Below are positions 36,918 through 48,190 of a stretch of 64,000 bases of DNA, one piece after another. Source of the stretch: Macquaria australasica (taxonomy: Eukaryota; Chordata; Actinopteri; Centrarchiformes; Percichthyidae). The notes under the pieces were generated by a model. That model was given only the letters and a program-made list of their open reading frames with translations. It searched no databases and had not been told where the DNA came from. The position numbers and the translations under genes were made by a program. Positions within the stretch are counted from its first letter, which is position 1. Each line of letters begins with the position of its first letter. Location of the stretch: assembly GCA_005408345.1 (NCBI GenBank), contig SEMN01000080.1, forward strand, positions 1,116,001-1,180,000. The letters are read 5' to 3'.

Positions 36918-37580
36918 GGAGAAATATGATCTTTATTCCTGGTTCTTATGTCAGTACACGTGCCGCAGCATTCTGGATCAACTGGAGAGTCTTAAGGGAC
37001 TTATTGGGGCAGCCTGATAATAGGGAATTGCAATAATCCAGTCTAGAAGTAACAAATGCATGGACTAGTTTTTCTGCATCTTTTTGAGACAGGATGTGCC
37101 TGATTTTTTGAAGTTATGTAGGTGAAAAAAGGCAGTCCTTGAAGTTTGTTTCATGTGGGAGTTAAAGGACCTGATAAAGATAAATCAGAGATTCCTTAAG
37201 GTGGCCCTGGAGGCCAGGGCAATGCCATCTAGAGTAGCTAAGTATCTTTAGATAATGTGTTTCAGAGGTGTTTGGGTACAATAACTTCAGTTTTGTCTGA
37301 GTTTAACATCAGAAAATATTTTGTCCTTAAGGCATGCTTGAAGTTTAGATAATTGATTGGTTTCATCTGGCTTGATAGATAGATATATAATTGGGTATCA
37401 TCTGCATAACAATGAACATTTATGAAGTGCTTCCTAATGATATTGCTTAACCATCTAGCCCAGTCAGTAGTCACTACTTCACCAAGCTTCAAGAACCAAA
37501 TATTTCGCGAAGATGCACAGATTAATTTCACTGTGCCACCTTTTAGTGTGACCAGGTTTTGAACAATATATTCCCACACT
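36918..37580 (-). mobile_element. L2-clade LINE, RT part (other side of the Rex1 insertion)
   Basis: The minus strand encodes NVHCYADDTQLYIYL (catalytic YADD) and LNSDKTEVIV within 37262-37579, then further on AFVTSRLDYCNS-like and RTRNKDHISP segments up to the Rex1 junction at about 36918. Together with 32350-33339 this is one 5'-truncated L2 copy. Stops and frame changes show long inactivity. The truncation point on the right is not clear. Confidence 0.8.
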
Positions 37581-40500
37581 CAAACGATCACTATTTCATA
37601 CCAGATCTTCTCACAGTGGCCCTCTTGGTTGATGCTCTAACTGGGTACTGAATTGCTATGTGTTATCTGCTTGAAGACATCAGTGAGGCCAGTGGTGATA
37701 CAGTCAAACAAGTGCAGGCATGTGGAGACATTTGACTCAACTGTGGAATGCAACACGACACCATCACATGAGGAAGAGAAATGAAATGACAGAGCCTCCA
37801 TGGGAGGTTGATATTTCTGTACACGCACCTGCTTAACTGAATGATTGGCATGCTTCACATAGTGCACACATACGGAGTGCTACCTGAGCTACCGGTTACA
37901 TTTTGTTCTGTTTGCAATAAAAAGATCCCAGAAATCACAAAAGGTCTGACCTCAAGCCACTGTGACTGGTCTTCCATTTACAGAATTCTGCAAAGCCTCA
38001 GAGCCTTTATTATGTTAGAGGGGTAGACGCTACATTTCAATTGAATTAAAGGTGTGTACAATTCAAAGATAGAAAATTATAAATATGTGTAATATAAGTA
38101 TTGGAATGCTAGAGTGTATATGGGCCCAGCATGTAGGTGGGCGTTGCACTTTTCTCAGTATGTAAAATGTAAAATGTACACATGTCAGTAAGGAAACAAC
38201 AAACATGGTTTAAAGTTCAAAACTGGCAAATTTTTTTTAGTATACTGTATTATTAAATCACTGACATGGGTAATAATACTGTTAAAACGACGCAGGTGCA
38301 CAATAGAAAGCAGAAAGTTAAAGAAACCTGTTACAAAACAGTTGGTTGATTCAGCTGCTTAAAATGTCAAAATGACCATTTAAACACACTATTCCAGAAC
38401 AATACTTATTATCTATTTATACCACTTATTTGATGCATTGTTTGATGAAAATGTAATAATGTATTAATAATTTATTGTAATGTGACCTTTTTTTCATTAC
38501 TCTAGCCTCTCTCCTTTTGTCGTACTAATTTTCTGGTCTGCAAAAAATTAAATTTCTCTACTGTTTTCTATTTCTAAGGGAATGTTTTTTTTTAACACTT
38601 CCTGGGGTTTCTTTTCTTTTTGAAGTTGTAATTGAGTCATGCAATGCAGAACATATATATTTAATTCTTCAAACAGTTCTCTTTGCTTTATTTATTCAAC
38701 AGTTTGCTCAATTGTGCTTCAAAGAACATACTGTACCTTCATTGGCGCATACTGTGCTAAAGCAAAGAGAGAGTCGCTTAAGGTGCTTAATTACATGAGA
38801 CTGTGTCATCCTCTCATTTTGATTTTCATTCTTTTCATCAGAAAATCTTTGACCAGACTTTCGCATGCATTTCTTATGATAATCCTGTGTTTCTGACCCT
38901 CATGGGGCATCCTTGACAGGCTGCTGCGTCTTTAGAGGTTCAGTGCCTTTATGAAATGAGAGGAGTAGGGCTGAATGCTGAACAGCTTCAGTTACCACAA
39001 CATCGAGCCAGAGGGTGTTTATACTGCTGTTACTATGGAGATGTGCCTCTCCACTCTCTGTTATGTAATAAAGTTTTAAAATTCATTTTTTCTGAGGATG
39101 AAAGAACAGTGAGCCTCAACCCCTTAGAGAGAGTGAGAGAGCGATTCAGAGAGAGTGTTAACAAAAGTGTTGACCAAGGTTGTTCATAATCTAAACAACC
39201 TTGAGGATTCTAATAATTTCCTTTCAAGTTCATTATCACCATATATTCACACCTTGATTGATTTTCATTGACCGGAATACATGAAATCATTTGTTTTTCA
39301 CGGTTCACTGATGTTTCAATGATTCGTGAAAAGCTTAATTTAATATCCTTGAGTCCAAAAAATAAAGCATACCACCGTGAAAAATAGTGTATGATCAGAG
39401 CTGATGAAGGCAAAAAAAAAAATCAGTAGCTTCAAACAAATTAGGACCAACAACAGACTGTGCTTTTGTCGTTTCTTATTCTATGCTAGATGGATGAATA
39501 ATGCTCTTAATATCTCCCACTTGGCAAAAAGAACTTCAGAAGTATCAACAAAACAATACAATATTAACACTAATTAAGTCAGCTAATTTAGTTTGTATCT
39601 GGTTTCACTTGTCAAAGAACTACAAATATGGAAGACAACAAAAGTAACCAATTTAGGCTGGTTAATGGTGTAACTCCCAGGCTATCAGTGGGGGTAACCA
39701 TCTTAGTAAGAGAAGTAAGGCGTACACGCTGCTGAGTTGGAAAAATGGGAGGTTTTCCTGTTCTTCTCATTCTGCCCACATTGCGTCAATGGAGCATAAG
39801 CATGCTACAAACACAACATGGACCCGCTCATCAAAACATTGCTCCATAGCACTACTGGGGGTCAAATACTTTAAAATACTATACTAAATAATTTTAGACC
39901 TTTAAAGCACTCAAATGCAGGTATGGTATCCATCAAAAAAAAAAAGAAAATCTGAGTGATATGCTCAACATGTCATTTCTACTTTTTCATTTGGTTGGAG
40001 GTTCTCTGAAGTCAGTATTTGTTGTATTTTCATCAAAACATGTAGCTACCTAGCCAAACAAATGCAACCTCACTGCAGTGGCGTGAATTACTGTATGTTA
40101 AACAGAGAGCCATGTGTTTTTACACTACTATTACTATGACACACATTATGACATTTCAAAGAGGGGAGGGGAAGGTGTCGTTCAAAAGCTACTGAGCAGC
40201 TGTTCCACAGAGGAAAGGGTTAAAGAAGGATCACTTATCAGTGTTCTAAGGAATACATGATTGATTCATGTTCTTTTCAGGGAAATGAACAACTAAAAGG
40301 GAGATGAAATGAGGACGCCTAAAAAAAAAATCGTTCCCAGTTTCTTATTCTCCATCTTTTTTTCCCACACACCATCACTCTGGGTATAAGCCTAGTTATA
40401 GTTGTTGTGTGGAAAATGTGTTAAACAGAGGTGGGGTTACCGGGAGAGAGCCTTTTTCTCTAACAGCAGGCTCTCGCTCTGATACTCGGGAGAAGCAGCA

Positions 40501-40842
40501 GGGGGGGAGAGGAATGGAAGTAGAAGTTGCGCAGAAGGACCAGGGTCACATTAGGCCAGGGCGTCTCCAAGGAACAGTGGCAGGGTACAAAGCACAGCCT
40601 GGGCACGTGGAGGGGATGGGTGACGTGCAAAAAAGCTGACAGAGATGTGAATAGAATGAGGTTAAAAGAGGGGAGCAGGTGAGAGAACACGAGTCACAGA
40701 AGAGGTTACTAGCCTGCCATGGGGCAGAAAGAGAGTTGTAACTTACAACCCCAGATCTTATCTGAGGGAAAGTTCCAACCCTGCTTCCAGCTGATCCGTA
40801 TTTCATATGCCTCTAGAGTGTGTTGAGCTTGGGAGCGTGAGG

Positions 40843-40848
<6 letters not shown>
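37581..40848. other. Intergenic, no feature recognised
   Basis: AT-rich DNA. No coding, RNA or clear repeat feature. A short A-run sits at 39411-39421 and another at 40321-40330. Confidence 0.5.

Positions 40849-40897
<49 letters not shown>
40849..40897 (+). repeat. (AC)n microsatellite
   Basis: A perfect AC run of about 24 units. Confidence 0.95.
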
Positions 40898-40901
<4 letters not shown>

Positions 40902-41750
40902 GAATAGCGGGATGCAGCAGCACAGGAACTATGAGTTGTGGTTATTTATGAGCATTGATAAAATTAGACCCACAGGACACTTGTCAGAGCACAGATTAAT
41001 TTATTTGGCCTATTGCATGGTATGACATAACACTGGTGTTACATTAGCTTAGAGCCATTAGAGACAATGACTGGAGATGGCATTAACTGAATGATACAAG
41101 GAAGATGAAAAAGATAGGAATAAATGGAGCCCCAGTCCGGTGCAGTTCTTGAGCAGGGCACTGTCAGCAACACCATCAGACAAACAGTGGTAAATACAGA
41201 GAGATTAGTCAGGATTCAGGGTCATAAAAAAGGAGATACTCTAGTATCTCTAGCTAGTACCAAGTGCCCTTTTGATCAAGCCTGTATCTGACAAGGTTTG
41301 TCTACTGTATAATCAGATGGAAGGGCTGTTCTTTTATTATGAGATTGTATTGTTATACATACTGTTTACATAGTTTAGTGAACTATAAAATCTGTCTGAC
41401 AGCCTAAGGAAAGTGGGTCAAAAACAACTTTACCACATATTCTTCTGTGTTTTCAGCGTTAAACCTCATAAACTGCACAATGGTTGATGAACTACTTTCG
41501 GGAACTTTCAACACTTCTCACAAGTAGGGGAAATTATGACTTGTTGGAAACTTGGAAGGGAAAGCATGCCATCATACTTATAATTTGTGTGTAATTTTTT
41601 ATAATTTATTTTTTGGATGTGTGACTTGGAGTGATTTTATTGATGATGATATACATAGGTATAATTATGTTGGTTTGTTGGTATATGATAGTTCTCACTC
41701 TTTGCTGTCTTTATATCAAGGACCACAATGAAAATAGGTTTTGGACTTTT
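40898..41750. other. Intergenic, no feature recognised
   Basis: No gene or known repeat seen. The last bases (41746-41750, ctttt) are the left half of the target duplication of the next element. Confidence 0.5.
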
Positions 41751-42325
41751 TGTTACGAACTGTGGCACAGGAAGCAGGACTCAAATGCACGACTCACTAC
41801 TCAGTAGTTTCAAAACTTAAACTCTTTACTGAAAAAACAAGAACAAAAAGACGCTTTCAATCTAAGACAAAGTACAACTAAAACCGCTCACAAGGAGGAT
41901 AATACAAAGTACAACAAAAAATCACTCTTGCAGAGGTAACTATACAAAGTACAAACTCAAAACGCTCCAGAAAGGAGGAACACCAAAGTACAACGAAAAA
42001 CACAAAACCTGACAGTAGCTTGAGGCATGGGGGTACGCTGGCTCGCTTGGACCGACTGACATACAAACTGAACAAGACGAACTGGCACAGGACAAGGGGA
42101 GACGAGGACTCTATATACAAAAGGTGAGGGAGCACAGGTGAAACCAATCCGGGGCGGGGCAGACAATCAACACGGTGGGAAAACACAAGGGAAGGGAGTC
42201 AGGAACAGACACAAAAGGAAACTACACAATAAAACAGGAAGTGCCAAACAAGACTATGTGAATAACTTGACAACAAATAAACATGACACACTTAAACTTC
42301 TCAGCAGATCTTCCGCGACACCACA
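41751..42325 (-). mobile_element. Solo LTR candidate, 575 bp
   Basis: The block starts TG and ends CA (on the minus strand TGTGGTGTCG...GTAACA) and is flanked on both sides by the same 5 bases, ctttt (41746-41750 and 42326-42330). These are the ends and target duplication expected of an LTR retroelement. On the minus strand a TATA-like gtatatag (about 42110) is followed downstream by an R/U5-like region rich in tgtactttg. It contains three to four imperfect repeats of roughly 40 bp, each with ttgtactttg (about 41870-42000). There is no internal coding region nearby, so a solo LTR left by recombination fits best. Confidence 0.65.
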
Positions 42326-43176
42326 CTTTTTTAGCTGTGTATGATTTAATGTCCTCAAATTAAATAAACAAGAAGAAGAAGAAGAAGAAACCCTATGAAT
42401 ATTTACTCTTAAGATATAAAGAAACTATTATATGGTAGGTTACTCTTACATATTTATATACTTTCAGGTCATTAATTTGGCTGAACATTGTTCAGTTCTA
42501 TATTATAATCTTTACACTATAGGAATATGTGAGCCATGTGATGTTTTATGAGCACATTTGCAATAACAGACCCGTCCCTCTTGTGTGAATAGTCACATTG
42601 TTGAGCTGTTAATATGTAACCGTAACCCAGAAAAGACCACACAACTAGGACACGAGTGGACCATCTATACAAGAAAACAAATAATACGAACAAGCATACA
42701 AAGCTCTACAGTTATAACAAAAGCAAAGCCAGGAATAATATCTCTGTTGGTTTTGTTGCTTGATACTAGTGCGTATCTAAATACATACTGTACAATCTGA
42801 AACTAGGCCAATATAAATAGATATTGGGAGTGGGGTTGTCACTGATTTTAAGTCTCAGAGCGTGATGCAAACTGTTCTGTGTAGTTAAGTAAAAGTTATA
42901 CAACACAGAAGAGAAATGTGAACCAACTGCTTTTCAAGATCATCATGCTGAATTCTTACCATGTTAAATCCTTCCTTGGGTAACTTAAACAGATTGGATT
43001 AAGGCAAGCAAGGTAAACATACCATTACGTTTAACATAAAACAGTCAGCAACTATAAGCCTGATCAAGCCAGCAGAAATAGCAAAGACAATCCTGCTTTC
43101 CTGCCTGCTCCTACTCTAAGTACACAATGCTGTCAGGATGAGCAGTTGGCCACCTTGAGTGTAAGGAAACATATCA
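42326..43176. other. Intergenic, no feature recognised
   Basis: It includes a short (AGA)n run at 42371-42388. No gene. Confidence 0.5.
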
Positions 43177-43384
43177 AAAGGTCACATTTGTAACCATGGT
43201 TCTCTGAATGAAGGACTGACCTACTGACAACAGGTGACCTAGATTAATATTTTAAGACAAACCTACTGGGTGATGTTTTCTCACAGCATAAAAGCTCCTT
43301 ATCCTCACTGGTCACCATTTCAATGGAAATAGTCTCAGAGAGTTAGTCTCTTCTCAGAAAACCATGGTTACATGTGTAACCTTC
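43177..43384. mobile_element. Short foldback (MITE-like) element with 30-bp inverted ends
   Basis: The left end at 43178-43207 (aaggtcacatttgtaaccat, then ggttctctga) and the reverse complement of the right end at 43355-43384 (aaggttacacatgtaaccat, then ggttttctga) match at 26 of 30 positions. About 150 bp of non-coding sequence lies between them. No target duplication is obvious. Confidence 0.7.
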
Positions 43385-43685
43385 CATTCTCTATTGTATA
43401 AGACTGTCTTCTCCTAGTTACATGTTCCCTACATAGTTGCATTTTGCATGATTTTTAAGTTATTTGTCAAGGACAGTCTACAAAAATAATAATATTGTTA
43501 ATAATAAAAATAATAATAAAAAATAAATGAATAAAACAATCATGTCAAACAATGAGAAGAAATGCTTTAGGCTTAGATAGCTGCTGCTTTCCATCTGCAG
43601 TCCCTGCGCAGGTATGAACAAGCACTACAAAGATGTTTTCAATCATATTATGCATCACAGCCAGGTTGAGCACCACAGAGCTAGT
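43385..43685. other. AT-rich DNA and possible 5' part of the RLE LINE
   Basis: AAT-rich (43485-43530), then a more GC-rich stretch from about 43590 that may already belong to the retrotransposon. The 5' boundary of that element is not visible. Confidence 0.4.
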
Positions 43686-46600
43686 GATTCCAATTCTGCG
43701 GTTGGATTAGGAGAGCAACAGCAGCCTTCCCAGCAAACCCCACAGCAACAGGATGCCCCACAGCAGACCCACGCCTCAAGCACAGAGCCTGCAAGAGGAC
43801 CGCAGGAGAAGCACAGCCAGAAACCCAAAGTCCAGTAGCCCAAGGCCAGCGACAAGCCTGGAGCACCTTCGATGAGAACACATGTATCATCCTCCAGAAC
43901 ACGCTAAAAGGCAGCATAACATCAAAGCTGAACATCCTTGGCGATCTCATCCACGAAGAAGGTAGAAACTGCTTTGGCGTCATGCCCCAAAAGAGCACCG
44001 GTCTCCCACAGATCGGAAGGCGCGAAAGGGAAATCCTCCAGCTGGTTAAAGAACGACAGCTCCTGAGAAAAACATGGAAGAGAGCTGAGCCCCATGAGAA
44101 AGAAGGCCTGATAGACCTGTGGAACACCATCAAAGAAAGGCTTGCACATCTCAGGAGAGCTGAAAGGATAAAGAGACGCCGAAGCTGGAGGGAGAGGGCA
44201 AGAACAAGATTCTTTCAGGACCCTTTCAAATATGCCCGTAGCTTGCTGGAGGAGAGGAAGAACGGGATACTCCAGACGACCGAGCAGGAGCTGGAACATC
44301 ATTTCCAAGACCAGCTAAGTGACAACCTCAGAGGGGAACCACTGGGATCACCAGGCTATGTACCACACTCACCTGAGCCCCTGACAAAGTTTGACACTGC
44401 CCCCCCGAGGTGGATGGAGGTCAGACAAGTCATCCACCATGCCAGAGCAGCATCAGCACCGGGTTCAAATGGAGTACCCTACAAGATCTTCAAGAATTGC
44501 CCTGGGCTCCTGAGGCTGCTGTGGAGGCTTATGGTGACTGCCTGGAAGACCCAGGCCATCCCATCATCATGGTGCAAAGCGGTCACCACCTTCATCCCAA
44601 AGGAAAAGGAGTCCCAAAATCTCAGCCAGTTCAGAGGCATTGCCCTGCTAAATGTGGAGGGGAAAGTCTTTTTTTCAATCTTGGCCAGACGTCTGACCAA
44701 CTTTCTCCTGGCCAACAACTACATCGACACCAGCTGTCAGAAGGCGGGTGTCCCAGGGTTTCCTGGCTGCGTGGAGCACTCTGCGATGATCTGGGAACAA
44801 ATCCAGAGAGCCAGGCACAGGAAGTCAGACCTGCACGTTGTCTGGTTAGACCTTGCAAATGCCTTTGGCTCAGTTCCCCACCAGCTCATCACCTTCGCCC
44901 TTGAGTTTTTCCACGTACCAGCAAGTATCCGGAAGTTGATAGCAAACTACTTCAACAACCTGTATGTTTGCTATACAACCCGGGACATCACAACTGCCTG
45001 GCATCACTTGGAAAAGGGGATAGCAATGGGATGTTCCATCTCTCCCATTTTCTTCACGACTGCATTTGAAATCATCCTGATAGGTGGGAGACAGATGGTG
45101 GGAGGGGTCTAGTCCCAAACAGGCCAAAGACTCCCACCCATACGGAGTTACATGGATGATGTAACCACCCTTCTCCAAACAGCAGCCTGCACAGCAAGAC
45201 TCCTTAAAAGGCTGGAGGAGTTGCTAGCATGGGCCCGCATGAAAATCAAGCCCACGAAATCCCGCAGCCTCTCAATCCAGAAGGGGGTCAGGAATGACAA
45301 CATCTGCTTCACTGTGGATGGTGAAAGGATTCCCCTGGTAGTGGAAGAACCAGTGCGAAGCCTCGGTAGGTTATACACGGCTGATCTCTCCGACAAGCAG
45401 ATGGCTTCGGCTGTCACAATTCAACTTCTGGATGGCCTTCACAAGATCAACCAGTGCTTCCTGCCAGGAAAATTCAAGGTTTGGTGCTACCAGTTCACAT
45501 TATATCAACGCCTAATGTGGCCATTGAAGCTGTGTGACATCACCATGACCTCTGTCCTTAAACTCGAAGCGAAGGCCAATACTTACATCCGGAAATGGCT
45601 CGGCCTCCCCCGCTGCCTCTCCAATGCAGCACTCTTTGGCAGTAACATGCTACAGCTCCCCCTCCAGTCAATCAGCATGGGCTACAAGAAGGAGAAGGTG
45701 AGGCTCTTTTTTGAGCTAAGAGACTCACCAGACCCGTCCATCCGAGATGCAAACATACAAGTCCGGACCGGACGAAAGTGGAACGTAGCTCAAGCGGTTG
45801 ACATGGCCACAGAGAGGCTGAAACATCAGGAGATTGTGGGCTTCACACAGCCTGGCAGAACGGGCTTAGGATGGGGAGCACCATTGCCTAGGTGGTCCAA
45901 AGCCACTAAGAGGTACAAAGTCACAGCCGTGAGCCAACAACAGCAAGGCAAATGGACCACCTGGGAAGCTGTGACCAACAGGACCATCACCTGGGCGGAT
46001 ATGTGGAGTATACCCCAGGCAAGGCTGAGCTTTCTCATCAGGGCCACTTATGACACACTCCCCAGCCCCCGTAATCTCTACACCTGGTACCGCTCGGAAG
46101 AACTCTGTTGCCTTTGCAGCTCCCTGAACCCAGGCCTCAAGCACATCCTTTCCAGCTGCAAGGCAGCACTGGCACAGGGCAGATACAGATGGCGGCACGA
46201 CAAAGTTCTGCGCAAGCTAGCTGAGGTACTGGAGACACGCAGGTTGGAAGTAAACCGTGCCAGCGTCCCATCCTCCCAGGGATGGATCCAGTTCGTCAGG
46301 CAGGGGGGTGCAGTACAGCACAGCACCAGCGCAAGGCCCACCCTGTTGTCCCCAGGGGGAGAGTGGCAGTTGGCAGCTGATTTAGGTCGCCAGCTGAAAT
46401 TTCCTGTGGAGATTACCAGCTCACCCCTCCGCCCTGACATAGTTCTCTGGTCAGCACCTGCCAGAGTAGTCATCCTGGTGGAGCTGACCATCCCATGGGA
46501 GGAGGAGATGGAGGCTGCCTATGAGAGGAAGAAAGAGAGGTATGCAGACCTGGCGGCTGCATGTTCACAAGGCGGCTGGAGGGCTTTCACATTCCCAGTG

Positions 46601-46950
46601 GAAGTCGGGTGCAGGGGTTTCCTTGGTACATCCATGCAGCGGCTCCTAAAAACCATCGGCTTCACAGGCCATAGGAAGAAGCGAGCAATGCAAGACCTAG
46701 CTCAAGAGGCAGAGCAAGGAAGTTTCTGGCTCTGGCTCCGAAGGAAGGACAAGGTGTGGGGGAAAGAGGGATCCTAAGGCAGGCTGCAGGGAGCGTTGGG
46801 GAGACGTCCCTTTCGCTGCTCCACCACCCTGAGATGTTCCGGGATTAAAGGAGCGAAACATCTATGAAGGGTGGCTCCCGGCTGACGACCCTGCAGCCAG
46901 CCAAACGGCACCGTCGGAGGTGCGTCAGGCAGAAATGCTAAGCAGGTAGC
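43686..46950 (+). mobile_element. RLE-class non-LTR retrotransposon (R2/NeSL-type), probably 5'-truncated
   Basis: One long frame (open from about 43688 to 46777) carries RT and a C-terminal restriction-like endonuclease, the layout of the R2/NeSL/R4/Utopia group, unlike the N-terminal APE endonuclease of Rex1. A GC-rich 3' UTR follows (46778 to about 46950), with ggagcgaaacatctatgaag and ctgacgaccctgcagccagc. No N-terminal DNA-binding zinc fingers or ULP-type protease precede the RT in the open part, so the 5' end is probably missing. There is no (A)n tail. The right boundary near 46950 is estimated from where a dispersed fish repeat begins. The clade within the group is not decided. Confidence 0.83.
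43982..46777 (+). pseudogene. RT plus restriction-like endonuclease ORF, split by one TAG
   Basis: From ATG 43982 the frame runs 932 codons to TAA, with one in-frame stop, TAG at 45110-45112. RT motifs before it are APGSNGVPYKIF (about 160-170), FRGIALLNVEGK, the first catalytic Asp290 in WLDLANAFGS, and GIAMGCSISP. The catalytic YMDD lies just after it (45149-45160). The C-terminal part has the CCHC motif CCLCSSLNPGLKHILSSC (46106-46159). The endonuclease core follows: RPDIVLW (46430), the Glu of LVELTIPWEE (46481), and ERKKERY. The frame is also open upstream of ATG 43982, and that part continues the linker style of the family, so this ATG is not the native start. The TAG falls in the linker between GGRQMVGGV and LPPIRSYMDD. 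All catalytic residues are present. Confidence 0.83.
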
Positions 46951-48190
46951 TTTACCTGTGCTCACATCTGCATAACTGAGTTGGCAAACTGGAAAAAAAC
47001 GTGAAGAGTCTACAGCCATGCTAACAGCTCTGGGAGGCTATGCTTAGGGACAATGGTGCTTTGAGCTAAAAGCTAACGTCAGCATGCTAACATGCTCACA
47101 ATGACAATGCTAACATGCTGATGCTAAGCAGGTATAATGTTTACCACGTTGACCACCTTAGTTTAGCATGTTAGCATGCTAACATCTAAAAATTAGCACA
47201 AAACAGAAAGCACAGTCGAGGCTAATGGGAATTATTGGTTTTGCAAGTTTTTGTCAAATTAAAAATTAGACCTGATGATGGCGCTGGATGAAAAGATAAG
47301 AGATCACCAAAGTGATTATAATTCATCCTGAGGGTGATATGAATGTCTGTACCAAATTTAATGGAAATCCATTTACCTCAAAGGAGGTACATTTGTACAT
47401 TTCTACCTCCTTTGAGAATAAGTGGAACACTCAGTTCCACGTTCATGCAGACACAAGTGCCACAAGGATTGCATGTGCATGAGGTATGCATGAGAGAAAG
47501 CATATTAGGTGAGCAAGTAATCTTGGAAGAGGTAAGTCTTCATGCAATTTTTGAACCCAGAGAGGGATTCTGCGGCCGAATCGAGTTTGGTAACTCGTTT
47601 TACCACAAAGGGACCACGCTGGAGAATGGTTTGTATTGAGATTTCCTGCCTCACAGTCAGTGGCAGTGACTAGTCGTCATTCATTTGCAGATTCAGATCA
47701 GGTAGGTGGGTGCTAGTGGCCACTTCATAGGCGAGCATTAGTGACTTGAACGTATTTTGCGAGCAGCAACAGGGAGCAAGTGAAAAGTAATGATAATATG
47801 TGAATAAAGTGGAGAGACGTGAGCTGTTTTTGGTTGGTTGAAAACCAGACGTGCCGCCACGTTTTACTGTCCTGCCAGAAGGCCGTGACAGTAGTCAAGT
47901 AGTCAAAACATTTCAATCAAAACCACAGATGTCAAACTCATGGTGGCATTAGAGGAAAAATCAGGGGATCACCAAAGTCATTTGGACAAACAGGATGAGT
48001 AAAAACTTTGACTTACTGGTGGTGCTAGAGGAAAAGTCAGGGGATCATTATGGTCATTAGGATTCATCCACTGGGCACCATGGATATCTGTACCAAATCT
48101 CATGGAAATCCATCCTGTAGTTGTTTAGATATTTCAGTCTGGACCCAAGTGGTGGACCAACATTGCCATCTCTAAAGCCATGCTGCTAGT
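46951..48190 (+). repeat. Dispersed fish repeat (gctaacatgctgatgctaagc type), interrupted
   Basis: The left part (about 47018-47370) has repeated catgctaac units (47085-47190), then cctgatgatggcgctggatg, agatcaccaaagt and atgtctgtaccaaatttaat. The right part (about 47925-48190) has tcatggtggcattagaggaa, atcaggggatcaccaaagtc and a second tggtggtgctagaggaaaag unit. I recognise this as an abundant percomorph repeat that contains its own internal duplication. It is non-coding. A LINE fragment interrupts it (next entry). Confidence 0.65.
47375..47920 (-). mobile_element. LINE C-terminal fragment inserted in the repeat
   Basis: Minus-strand codons read W-NELPNSIRP, then LGSKIA and RLTSSK, which fit the 'WN(E/Q)LP-IR...FK..LKTYLF' C-terminus of L2/CR1-type LINEs. 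Stops are frequent. The flanking repeat continues on both sides, so this is a later insertion. A near-perfect inverted pair ctcaaaggaggtacatttg/acctcctttgag marks the left end (47378-47416). Confidence 0.55.

Noticed and set aside
36559..37017. 152-residue plus-strand ORF after Rex1
   Set aside because: It runs through the Rex1 3' UTR and TTATC tail into antisense L2 sequence; not a gene.
42371..42388. (AGA)n tract as a possible regulatory site
   Set aside because: A short simple repeat with no supporting context.
43614..43838. Gln-rich 74-residue ORF
   Set aside because: It lies in a different frame from the RLE LINE ORF and no family is recognised; probably a chance frame or leader sequence.
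44410..44904. 164-residue plus-strand ORF
   Set aside because: Shadow frame inside the RLE LINE reverse transcriptase. The minus-strand ORFs at 43681-46491 are likewise shadows.
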